DNA of 8,985 nucleotides from Gammaproteobacteria bacterium (lineage in GTDB: Bacteria > Pseudomonadota > Gammaproteobacteria > Pseudomonadales > Azotimanducaceae): the NCBI GenBank assembly GCA_018667205.1, contig JABIVN010000531.1, forward strand, positions 1 to 8,985, given 5' to 3'. The translations under genes were made by a program, and so were the position numbers. The number at the start of each line of letters is the position of its first letter. Position 1 is the stretch's first letter. The notes below the pieces were generated by a model. That model was given only the letters and a program-made list of their open reading frames with translations. It was not told the origin of the DNA and did no database searches. This document shows positions 1 to 6,656 of the stretch, piece by piece.

Positions 1-1149
1 GTGGTACTGGAAGTCAGCAGGAACGATAGAAAGCATCAGACCAGACAGACCACCAATCGTAAACAAAATGACAAACGCAATCGCAAACAACATAGGCGTT
101 TCAAAGGTCATCGCCCCTTGCCACATAGTGGCTACCCAGTTGAACACTTTTACACCCGTGGGCACCGCAATCAGCATGGTTGCGTACATAAAGTAGAGCT
201 CACCGGCAAGAGGAATCCCAACAGTAAACATGTGGTGTGCCCAGACGATGAAAGACAAGAACGCTATCGACGCCGTTGCATAAACCATTGAGTCGTAACC
301 GAACAGTCGTTTGCGTGCAAACGTCGGAATGATTGCAGACACAATACCAAACGCGGGCAGGATCATGATGTAGACCTCCGGGTGCCCGAAGAACCAAAAC
401 ACATGCTGAAACAATACTGGGTCACCACCACCACCAGCGTTAAAAAACGCCGTACCGAAGTGAATGTCCATCAACATCATCGTCACCACACCCGCTAGTA
501 CGGGCATTACTGCAATAAGCAGATAGGCTGTGATAAGCCAGGTCCACACAAATAAGGGCATTTTCATCAGAGTCATGCCAGGGGCACGCATGTTGAGGAT
601 AGTTACAACCACGTTAATTGAACCCATGATTGATGAAATACCCATCATGTGAACCGCGAAGATAAAGAATGTTACGCTTGGCGGTGCATAGTCAGTCGAT
701 AGCGGCGCGTAAAAAGTCCAACCGTAATTTGGTGCACCACCGTCCATAAAGAAGGTGGAAAGCAACAAGCCAAAGGCAAACGGAAGGATCCAAAAACTAT
801 AGTTGTTCATTCGAGGCAGTGCCATATCCGGCGCCCCGATCATCATGGGTACCAGCCAGTTTGCCAAACCGACAAAAGCTGGCATGACCGCACCAAACAC
901 CATAATAAGGCCGTGCATCGTCGTCAGCTGGTTAAACATTTCCGGCTTAACGATTTGCAAACCGGGCTGGAATAGTTCCGCCCGAATACCGAGCGCAAGT
1001 ACACCCCCGGTAAGAAACATTAGAAAACTAAACCACAGATAAAGCGTTCCAATATCTTTGTGGTTAGTCGTAAAAACCCAACGCATGATGCCCTTATCAG
1101 GGCCATGGTGGTGATCCTCGTGATGATGTTCTTCTATAATCGCATTCAT
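1..1149 (-). CDS. ctaD: Cytochrome c oxidase subunit I (aa3-type, A1 family), 3' end cut off by the window edge
   Basis: This is the catalytic heme-copper subunit of the inner-membrane terminal oxidase, which reduces O2 to water and pumps protons. The frame is open from ATG at 1149 to base 1, giving 383 residues, about the first nine of twelve helices. Visible landmarks are the low-spin heme a ligand H79 in TTMHG, D108 and N115 of the D-channel entrance in IGAPDMALPRMNN, the helix VI motif GHPEVY with CuB ligand H256, E258 and the cross-linking Y260, CuB ligands H305-H306 in WAHHM, and K-channel K334 in PTGVK. E258 marks an A1-type oxidase. The window stops at DFQYH, just before helix X, so the other heme ligands are outside. 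The start is supported by AGGAG at 1156-1160, six bases ahead; this overlaps the coxB stop codon, so the two genes are coupled. The N-terminus is histidine-rich (H8-H10, H13-H15). Confidence 0.97.
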   Translation of the reverse strand, partial: MNAIIEEHHHEDHHHGPDKGIMRWVFTTNHKDIGTLYLWFSFLMFLTGGVLALGIRAELFQPGLQIVKPEMFNQLTTMHGLIMVFGAVMPAFVGLANWLVPMMIGAPDMALPRMNNYSFWILPFAFGLLLSTFFMDGGAPNYGWTFYAPLSTDYAPPSVTFFIFAVHMMGISSIMGSINVVVTILNMRAPGMTLMKMPLFVWTWLITAYLLIAVMPVLAGVVTMMLMDIHFGTAFFNAGGGGDPVLFQHVFWFFGHPEVYIMILPAFGIVSAIIPTFARKRLFGYDSMVYATASIAFLSFIVWAHHMFTVGIPLAGELYFMYATMLIAVPTGVKVFNWVATMWQGAMTFETPMLFAIAFVILFTIGGLSGLMLSIVPADFQYH

Positions 1150-1158
1150 CGGATACTC

Positions 1159-2298
1159 CTATTCGCTCGCCATCATGGTATTAATCTCTTTCGGTTGAAC
1201 CATCTGGTTCATGTTGTTGCCCCAGGCATTGCGCTCATAAGTAATGACCGCCGCAATTTCTGCAGCATTAAGTTGCTTTCCAAAGGCCTGCATTGACGTT
1301 CCTGCTCGCCCATATAACAATATGTCTATGTGCTCCTGAACAGACCCGACCGCAATCCCTTGGCCAACCAGAGAAGGAAACGCTGGCGGAATCCCTTGAC
1401 CATTTGGCTGGTGACAAGCCGCGCAATTCCGCAGATAAACCTCTTCTCCTTCGACCATTAATTCTTCCATGGACCAAGTCTTTCCAACGGTATTAAAAAC
1501 TTCTGCCGCCTCTGCTTGTTTTTCAGCAACCCAAAGGTCGTATTCTTCCTGCTCAACCGCATGCACAACGATCGGCATGAAGCCGTGCTCCTTGCCACAA
1601 AGCTCTGCACACTGGCCCCGGTAGACACCAGGCTCTTCAACAATGGCCCAAGATTCGTGAACAAACCCGGGGATAGCATCCCGCTTTAGGGCAAAGTCAG
1701 GTACCCAAAAGGCGTGTATCGTATCCTGTGATGTTACAAGGAACCTGATGCGCTTATTGATCGGAATCACTAGCGGGTTGTCGACATCCAACAAATAGTG
1801 TTCTCCCTTTGCTTCCAGGTTCTGGATTTCATTCTGTGGCGTTTGAAGGGCGCTCATGAATTGGATTTCCTGGGCAGGATCATCATTCAGGTAGGTATAT
1901 TGCCACTTCCACTGATAGCCGCGGACCTCGATGTCAAGATCAGCGTCCGCGGTCTCGTACATTTCTCTCAGCGTGCTGGTGGCAGGTACTGCCACAACTA
2001 AAAGGATAATGATTGGAATAACCGTCCAGGCTATTTCTATCCGGGTATCCTCGTGAAAGGTCGCTGGTGTTACGCCAAGGGATTTACGATGCATGATCAT
2101 CGAAGCAATCATGACACCAAAAACCAATACTCCTATTACACAACAAACATAAAAGATAAGCATGTGCAGGTCATAGACTTCTCGACTAATCTCCGTGACA
2201 CCTTGCCTCATGTTAAGCGTAGACCAATCGGCCAACGCTACGTTGCTGAATAGCAGCAGTGACAATCCCGCTTGCCACATCCGCATCACTCTATTCAT
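1159..2298 (-). CDS. coxB: Cytochrome c oxidase subunit II with C-terminal cytochrome c domain
   Basis: This is the electron-entry subunit of the terminal oxidase, 379 residues from ATG at 2298. A signal peptide spans about residues 1-23, ending in VALA before Asp24. Two transmembrane helices follow at about 45-68 and 88-105, then a periplasmic cupredoxin domain. The CuA site is complete: H195, then C229 and C233 in the CAELC motif, H238 and M241. The tail carries a heme c site, C292-A-A-C295-H296, with M336 in GTSMQAF the likely axial ligand, so this is a caa3-like fused subunit II. ATG 2298 was chosen over the upstream in-frame TTG at 2403 because it has an SD (GGAG, 2307-2310), begins directly at the signal peptide, and the TTG would sit almost at the predicted transcription start. 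The stop lies nine bases before ctaD. The heme c domain makes c-type maturation proteins necessary elsewhere in the genome. Confidence 0.97.
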   Translation of the reverse strand: MNRVMRMWQAGLSLLLFSNVALADWSTLNMRQGVTEISREVYDLHMLIFYVCCVIGVLVFGVMIASMIMHRKSLGVTPATFHEDTRIEIAWTVIPIIILLVVAVPATSTLREMYETADADLDIEVRGYQWKWQYTYLNDDPAQEIQFMSALQTPQNEIQNLEAKGEHYLLDVDNPLVIPINKRIRFLVTSQDTIHAFWVPDFALKRDAIPGFVHESWAIVEEPGVYRGQCAELCGKEHGFMPIVVHAVEQEEYDLWVAEKQAEAAEVFNTVGKTWSMEELMVEGEEVYLRNCAACHQPNGQGIPPAFPSLVGQGIAVGSVQEHIDILLYGRAGTSMQAFGKQLNAAEIAAVITYERNAWGNNMNQMVQPKEINTMMASE

Positions 2299-2306
2299 GA
2301 ACGAGA

Positions 2307-2310
2307 CTCC
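2307..2310 (-). promoter_or_regulatory. Ribosome binding site fixing the coxB start
   Basis: GGAG on the minus strand, eight bases before ATG 2298, in an A/T-rich leader. It decides in favour of the internal ATG against the longer open frame that begins at TTG 2403. Confidence 0.75.
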
Positions 2311-2325
2311 ATATAAAAATATACG

Positions 2326-2394
2326 TGCAATAAGCACTTTTAACTGTTCAGGTGATAGTAGAAACGATCCAGGCCCAACAGCGCGTTTATTGCA
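2326..2394 (-). repeat. 8-base inverted repeat spanning the coxB leader
   Basis: TGCAATAA near the 5' end of the leader (2387-2394) is perfectly complementary to TTATTGCA (2326-2333), about 16 bases ahead of the coxB SD. Pairing would close a loop of about 53 bases. The stem is A/U-rich and weak, so any effect on translation is speculative. Confidence 0.2.
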
Positions 2395-2412
2395 GGGCAA
2401 CAAACGGCGGCA

Positions 2413-2440
2413 ATTATAGCAGCGAGGATTCTTTTCTCAA
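2413..2440 (-). promoter_or_regulatory. Sigma70-type promoter of coxB-ctaD
   Basis: On the minus strand, TTGAGA (2435-2440, five of six consensus bases) is followed after 16 bases by a perfect TATAAT (2413-2418). Transcription would start near 2406, leaving a leader of about 108 bases before coxB. It lies downstream of the yheV-like gene and separates the oxidase operon from the purE chain. I see no clear terminator after the yheV-like gene, so read-through from upstream may add to expression. Confidence 0.75.
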
Positions 2441-2463
2441 CAAGAGTCGTTCAAGTGTGCGCG

Positions 2464-2481
2464 GGACATAGGCAGGACATA
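2464..2481 (-). repeat. Direct repeat upstream of the coxB promoter, candidate activator site
   Basis: TATGTCC occurs twice on the minus strand (2475-2481 and 2464-2470), with the copies 11 bases apart, one helical turn. The pair sits roughly 60-75 bases upstream of the predicted coxB transcription start, a usual place for an activator. The regulator is unknown and the repeat is short, so this is only a candidate. Confidence 0.3.
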
Positions 2482-2499
2482 ATTTTGGGGAATCGCTGA

Positions 2500-2685
2500 T
2501 TATTTGTCTGGCAGTTTTATCGGCGACCACTCTTGGACCCCATCGGCGGCGTTATCCTCGGTTTTTATCTCTACATAGTCACACTGAGAACAATGCATGG
2601 ACTCACTGTCGTCGTCCTTCAAAACATAGATTTTATCGACTAGGCCACAACCGGGACAGGTGGCTCCACTGATGAATCTTTTCAA
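2500..2685 (-). CDS. YheV-like small zinc-ribbon protein, function unknown
   Basis: A 61-residue protein with two CxxC pairs, C10/C13 (CPGC) and C32/C35 (CSQC), a spacing typical of a zinc ribbon. The opening (KRFISGATCPGC) closely resembles the E. coli YheV family, whose role is not established. It starts with TTG at 2685, inside the last codons of prlC: TTGA contains both the start and the prlC stop, a 4-base overlap. A modest SD (AGAGGG, 2695-2700) lies nine bases upstream. No ATG or GTG start fits the family N-terminus. Following prlC is, from memory, a common placement for this family in Pseudomonas-like genomes, but that says little about function. It is the last gene of the purE chain. 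Confidence 0.87.
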   Translation of the reverse strand: MKRFISGATCPGCGLVDKIYVLKDDDSESMHCSQCDYVEIKTEDNAADGVQEWSPIKLPDK

Positions 2686-4715
2686 GAGGCCATACCCTCT
2701 TGTCTTAGCAGCGCCTCAACCGCTGGCTCCCGCCCCCGGAAGGCGATAAACAGGTCCATAGCGTCCTGAGAGCCACCTTTTTCAAGGATAAAGGATAGAA
2801 ATTTCTCTCCTGTTTGACGATTGAAGATGCCGTCTTCTAGGAACTTAGAAAATGCGTCGGCTGAAAGGACTTCCGCCCACTTGTAGCTGTAATATCCCGC
2901 GGCATAACCGCCGCCAAATATATGAGAGAACCCGTGCTGGAAAGCATATTCTACAGGGGGTAGGATGACGGCCACCTCCTGTCTGACGTCATCCAATATG
3001 CGCTGAGTCTGGCCCTTATCGTTTGGATCAAACTCAGCGTGTAAGCGGAAATCGAACAACCCGAATTCCAACTGCCGCGCCATCATCATGGCGGCATTAT
3101 AATTTTTCGCCTCCAGCAGCTTATTCAACATATCCTTGGGTAAAGAATCACCCGTTTTGTAATGCCCGGAGATAAAAGCAAGTGACTCTGCCTGCCAGCA
3201 AAAGTTTTCCATGAACTGGCTTGGCAACTCGACCGCATCCCAAGCGACGCCGTTGATACCCGACACGGCTGCGGCATCCATGCTGGTAAGCATATGATGC
3301 AAGCCATGGCCAAACTCATGGAAAAGTGTCACAACTTCGTCATGACTGAGCAGAGCCGGATCACCATCCAATGGTCCAGCGAAATTGCAGGTAAGGTAGG
3401 CCACCGGTAGTTGCAGTGAGCCTGAATCGTCGGTTCGCCTGACCCGGCAATCATCCATCCACGCTCCACCGCGCTTGTTGGCGCGGGCGTATAAGTCCAA
3501 GTAAAACCGGGCGATACTCGTACCATTTTTTTTGATTTCATAGGTCAGCACATCCTGGTGCCAAACAGGCATTCCAGGGCAAGGAACAACGTCGATGTCA
3601 AACAGCCGATGCACAACCTCAAACATACCCTGAAGTACGGTCGGACCAGGAAAATAGGGACGAAGGTCTTCTTCCGAAATATCGAAAGCGGCTTTTTTCA
3701 GTTTCTCGGCGTAATACGGAACATCCCATGGTTTTAGACGGTCAGAGCCACCATTTTTTTCAGCGAAAGTCTCTAAAACTTCAAAGTCTTTGAGCGCGAA
3801 TGTCCTTGATTTTTCGGCCAGGTTGTTAAGGAACCCAAGAACTTCCTCCGCTGAACGCGCCATCTTACGTGCAACTGACAGCTCTGCGTAGTTCTCAAAA
3901 CCCAACAGCCTGGCTTGCTCTAGACGAGCTGACAACAGCTCATGTATTACGTCAGAGTTATCAAATTCACCAGCATTTGGCCCCAGGTGAGATGCCCGGG
4001 TACCAAAGGCCGTGTACAACTCATGGCGGAGTTCTCGGTCGTCGCAGTAAGTCATGATTGCCAGGTAACATGGCGTATCCAGTGTCAAAAGGAAGCCTTC
4101 CAGCGCTTTATCGGCGGCATTTTTCTGCATCGAGGCAAGCGCGTTATGAGGAACGCCTGACAGCCTCGATTTTCCTACTACCAGTTTCTGCCAGACCTGT
4201 GTGGCATCTAGTACATTGTTATTAAAAGTACTGTTCAAACGAGAAATTTCCCGCGACAACTCGGAGAACCTGACTTGTTCGGATTCCGGCAGGTCTATCC
4301 CTGACAGGCGAAAATCTCTGAGCGCATTGTCGATCACTTTCCTTTTGGCCTGCGATAGTGAAACGTACTGCGTGGACGAGGCTATCGCCTGGTAAGCCTC
4401 AAACAAAGAGCGGTTCTGGCCAACTTCCGTATAGTAGTCTGTGATCATGACTAGGCAGTCGGTGTGTGCATCCCTAAGGTCGGCCGAGTTCATGACAGCG
4501 TTAAGGTGCGAAATCGGTGACCATGCGTGATGTAGCTTGTCCTCAAGGTTCTCCCGTGCCTTAACGACGCTTTCATAGTTACATGGCGCCTCCGGTAGCT
4601 CCTTGATACCGTCTCTTAAAGCTTTAAGGATCGTCTCAATAGCGGGCACAATGTGCTCGGGTGCAATGCGGCTAAAAGGAGGTAACACATGATGTTCAAG
4701 CAGGGGGTTAGTCAT
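2682..4715 (-). CDS. prlC: Oligopeptidase A (M3 family zinc metallopeptidase)
   Basis: A cytosolic zinc endopeptidase that degrades short peptides, including cleaved signal peptides in E. coli. The 677 residues match the family's usual length of about 680. The helical N-terminal half is followed by the catalytic domain with H466-E467-F-G-H470 (zinc ligands H466 and H470, general base E467) and the third ligand E496 in VELPSQ. The conserved tyrosine-rich loop YAAGYYSYKW lies at about 604-613. ATG 4715 overlaps the end of aroE by eight bases. Its SD is poor (AGG at 4725-4727), so translation probably depends on ribosomes finishing aroE. No frameshift or missing catalytic residue is seen. Confidence 0.96.
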   Translation of the reverse strand: MTNPLLEHHVLPPFSRIAPEHIVPAIETILKALRDGIKELPEAPCNYESVVKARENLEDKLHHAWSPISHLNAVMNSADLRDAHTDCLVMITDYYTEVGQNRSLFEAYQAIASSTQYVSLSQAKRKVIDNALRDFRLSGIDLPESEQVRFSELSREISRLNSTFNNNVLDATQVWQKLVVGKSRLSGVPHNALASMQKNAADKALEGFLLTLDTPCYLAIMTYCDDRELRHELYTAFGTRASHLGPNAGEFDNSDVIHELLSARLEQARLLGFENYAELSVARKMARSAEEVLGFLNNLAEKSRTFALKDFEVLETFAEKNGGSDRLKPWDVPYYAEKLKKAAFDISEEDLRPYFPGPTVLQGMFEVVHRLFDIDVVPCPGMPVWHQDVLTYEIKKNGTSIARFYLDLYARANKRGGAWMDDCRVRRTDDSGSLQLPVAYLTCNFAGPLDGDPALLSHDEVVTLFHEFGHGLHHMLTSMDAAAVSGINGVAWDAVELPSQFMENFCWQAESLAFISGHYKTGDSLPKDMLNKLLEAKNYNAAMMMARQLEFGLFDFRLHAEFDPNDKGQTQRILDDVRQEVAVILPPVEYAFQHGFSHIFGGGYAAGYYSYKWAEVLSADAFSKFLEDGIFNRQTGEKFLSFILEKGGSQDAMDLFIAFRGREPAVEALLRQEGMAS

Positions 4716-5550
4716 CTTTCAACGCCTGATCTAAGTTATTTCTAATGGTGCTTATCACCGATTGTGTATCCGGCGCAGCGTCAAGTTGTTCGCCAAACCA
4801 AATCATGAACGCCAACCCGGCCTGCTCAACCAACATCCCCAAACCATCGGCAACCTCACATTCTGCCTGTTTCTGGCACCATTGATTAAACCGAGTGGTA
4901 CCGGGACCATAGATCATGTCGTAACAGCGAGTGTTTTCAGTAATGACCGATCCAGGAATCTTCAGATCCTGATGAGATAATCCTGCTGAGGTTCCATTGA
5001 TCACAAGATCGTAGCCTTCCTGAAGGCGATCCATAGCAAACGCTTTGGTGCCCGCAAATCTTTGTTCCAAGTTTTGTGCTTTATCATGCGTTCGGTTTGT
5101 CACATGCAGTGCCCCTGGCGCCTCAGCTAGCAAGCTCGCCAAGACGCCGCTCACTGCGCCCCCAGCGCCAATCACCAGTACCTTGCGATCTTTTAACGGC
5201 CAACCCAAGTTCTGAACCAGGTCATTAACCAGGCCAGGGCCATCAGTATTATCACCGCGCAGCGTGCCAACGGCGGTCCGGGAAATCGTGTTAACTGCCT
5301 CCGCCTGGCGAGCATGATCGCTAGCTTCATCAACAAACTGCCATGCGTCGTGCTTACAAGGCAGCGTAATGTTGAATCCAAAACCCGAATCAAGGAAATC
5401 ATTAGCCACTGAGTTGAAGCTACCGTCCGACACAAACACCTTCTCATAAGACAATGAAATGCCTGTTGCGGCGGCAAACTGCTGGTGAATGTCGGGGGAT
5501 CTGCTGTGAGAAACCGGATTGCCAAGCACCCCTAGTTTGAACGTTGTCAT
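4708..5550 (-). CDS. aroE: Shikimate 5-dehydrogenase (NADP+)
   Basis: Catalyses the NADPH-dependent reduction of 3-dehydroshikimate to shikimate in the aromatic amino acid pathway, in the cytosol. The 280 residues fit the AroE family (about 270-290). The substrate site shows S14 and S16 in SHSRSP, catalytic K66 in TLPCK and D103 in GDNTDG. The NADP fold has the glycine-rich loop GAGGAVSG (128-135) and NRT at 152-154, which favours NADP. ATG 5550 is preceded by a strong SD, AGGAGAG (5559-5565), at eight bases, and overlaps the tsaC stop in ATGA. In Pseudomonas and Vibrio hemF sits near this point, between tsaC and aroE; here nothing separates the two. Confidence 0.97.
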   Translation of the reverse strand: MTTFKLGVLGNPVSHSRSPDIHQQFAAATGISLSYEKVFVSDGSFNSVANDFLDSGFGFNITLPCKHDAWQFVDEASDHARQAEAVNTISRTAVGTLRGDNTDGPGLVNDLVQNLGWPLKDRKVLVIGAGGAVSGVLASLLAEAPGALHVTNRTHDKAQNLEQRFAGTKAFAMDRLQEGYDLVINGTSAGLSHQDLKIPGSVITENTRCYDMIYGPGTTRFNQWCQKQAECEVADGLGMLVEQAGLAFMIWFGEQLDAAPDTQSVISTIRNNLDQALKDD

Positions 5551-6104
5551 CTGATTTTCTCTCCTGTCACCAGGTGCTTGATGACACTCGGCCCAATTGA
5601 ATTTCCAAGCTGTCCCGGCACCAGATGGTCAACGCCTGCCCCAAAATACTGCCTCACCTGCAAGGACGTCAAAGCTGCACGATGTCCTGTTACGTTGGCA
5701 GAGGTAGACACCAACGGCCCAGTTGATTCACACAGTGCGCGAACGACCGGATGGTCGCTGACCCTGAGCCCAACGGTGACATTGTTTCCAATCACCCACC
5801 GCGGCGCTGCGCCGTTGTCCGGTACGAGATAGGTGACTGGCCCGGGCCAGTTGTTATCGAGTTCAGCTCTCTTGTCGACCTCCAATCCGGTCAGATAGTC
5901 TTCGAACTGGCTAATATCCGCCGCGACTAATAATAAGCCCTGATCCCTAGTGCGCCGCTTCAACGCAAGAATGCGCGCAACGGCCTCAAAAGATCCCGGC
6001 AAACAACCCAGACCCCAGACGCCCTCTGTGGGGTAGGCAATGACACCATCGCCAGCCAGGCAAGCTGAAATCAGGCTTCTTCGCCATCCGAAGCCAAGGT
6101 TCAC
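5547..6104 (-). CDS. tsaC: L-threonylcarbamoyladenylate synthase (tRNA t6A37 modification)
   Basis: Makes threonylcarbamoyl-AMP from threonine, bicarbonate and ATP for the t6A modification at position 37 of ANN-decoding tRNAs. At 185 residues it is the short TsaC/YrdC form without the Sua5 C-terminal domain. Conserved points are AYPTEGVWGLGC (23-34), the basic stretch KRRTRDQGL (49-57), WPGPVTY (86-92), PRW (101-103) and STSAN (133-137). The start is GTG at 6104, in GTGA with the purE stop. It gives 21 residues ahead of IAYPTE, close to the E. coli protein. No SD precedes it, so it depends on coupling to purE or on the possible frameshift described separately. Confidence 0.95.
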   Translation of the reverse strand: MNLGFGWRRSLISACLAGDGVIAYPTEGVWGLGCLPGSFEAVARILALKRRTRDQGLLLVAADISQFEDYLTGLEVDKRAELDNNWPGPVTYLVPDNGAAPRWVIGNNVTVGLRVSDHPVVRALCESTGPLVSTSANVTGHRAALTSLQVRQYFGAGVDHLVPGQLGNSIGPSVIKHLVTGEKIR

Positions 6105-6589
6105 AAATTCAAGTCTAGGTTTTTTTGCCTGATGACCTCAGCATTCGCTAGCCGTTCATCCCGCAGGGCAAGATGCAGCGCATCATTCGAGACACCGAGA
6201 ATCTGAACTGCAAGGTATGCCGCATTCTTAGCCCCGGCCTTACCTATCGCTACACCGGCAACCGGAATGCCGCCAGGCATCTGTACCGTGGATAGTAAGG
6301 CATCAAATCCCTGCAGTGGGCCGGCATCAATCGGTACGCCGATCACTGGTCTTAGCGTATGCGCGGCCACGGCCCCAGCAAGATGGGCTGCCATTCCAGC
6401 GGCGGCAATAAATACGGCACAGCCCCGCGCATCGGCATCGCTGACATAGTGCCTGGTGTCCTCTGGTGTTCGATGAGCGGAGGTAATTCTAACCTCATAG
6501 TCAATGTCGAAACTTTTCAGCACATCGACCGTCGATTGCATGACGGGCAGGTCAGAATCCGAACCCATCAGGATGGCTACAAACCCCAT
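6101..6589 (-). CDS. purE: N5-carboxyaminoimidazole ribonucleotide mutase (class I PurE)
   Basis: Converts N5-CAIR to CAIR in de novo purine synthesis, normally after PurK has carboxylated AIR. The 162 residues cover the whole domain: phosphate-binding GSDSD (9-13), SAHRTP (37-42) with the catalytic histidine H39, [10 protein letters not shown] (63-72) and [14 protein letters not shown] (92-105). ATG 6589 has a strong SD (AAGGGAG, 6598-6604) eight bases upstream. It heads the overlapping chain purE-tsaC-aroE-prlC-yheV-like. The usual partner purK is not the next gene and is not in the window. A hairpin with a T-rich tail lies directly upstream, so purE probably relies on a promoter inside the end of dprA, or on read-through. 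Confidence 0.96.
   Translation of the reverse strand: MGFVAILMGSDSDLPVMQSTVDVLKSFDIDYEVRITSAHRTPEDTRHYVSDADARGCAVFIAAAGMAAHLAGAVAAHTLRPVIGVPIDAGPLQGFDALLSTVQMPGGIPVAGVAIGKAGAKNAAYLAVQILGVSNDALHLALRDERLANAEVIRQKNLDLNL
6119..6139 (-). promoter_or_regulatory. Candidate programmed -1 frameshift site, purE into tsaC
   Basis: The purE frame reads CAA AAA AAC, which contains the slippery heptamer A_AAA_AAC (6119-6125). An SD-like GAGG (6136-6139) lies 10 bases upstream, the layout seen in E. coli dnaX. A -1 slip avoids the purE stop (6101-6103) and continues without a stop into the tsaC frame. A hairpin (6074-6095, GGCTTC pairing with GAAGCC) lies 23 bases downstream, farther than usual. This may be coincidence. 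Confidence 0.25.
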
Positions 6590-6604
6590 GTTTTTTACTC
6601 CCTT

Positions 6605-6638
6605 AAAAGAAACTAACGTTGCGAGGAACGGACGTTAG
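6605..6638 (-). terminator. Intrinsic terminator or attenuator between dprA and purE
   Basis: On the minus strand a perfect 7-base stem, CTAACGT (6632-6638) with ACGTTAG (6613-6619), has a 12-base loop and is followed at once by TTTCTTTT (6605-6612). It begins 18 bases after the dprA stop codon. The stem is short and only moderately GC-rich, so termination may be partial. Its tail runs to the SD of purE. Confidence 0.5.
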
Positions 6639-6656
6639 CCTAGTCACTATCAGCTT

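Noticed and set aside
2299..2403. Extension of coxB to the upstream TTG at 2403
   Set aside because: It would put 35 residues ahead of a clear signal peptide and start about three bases from the predicted transcription start, whereas ATG 2298 has an SD.
6613..6638. PurR operator ahead of purE
   Set aside because: CGCAACGTT resembles half of the E. coli operator, but the second half is absent and the spacing is one base short.
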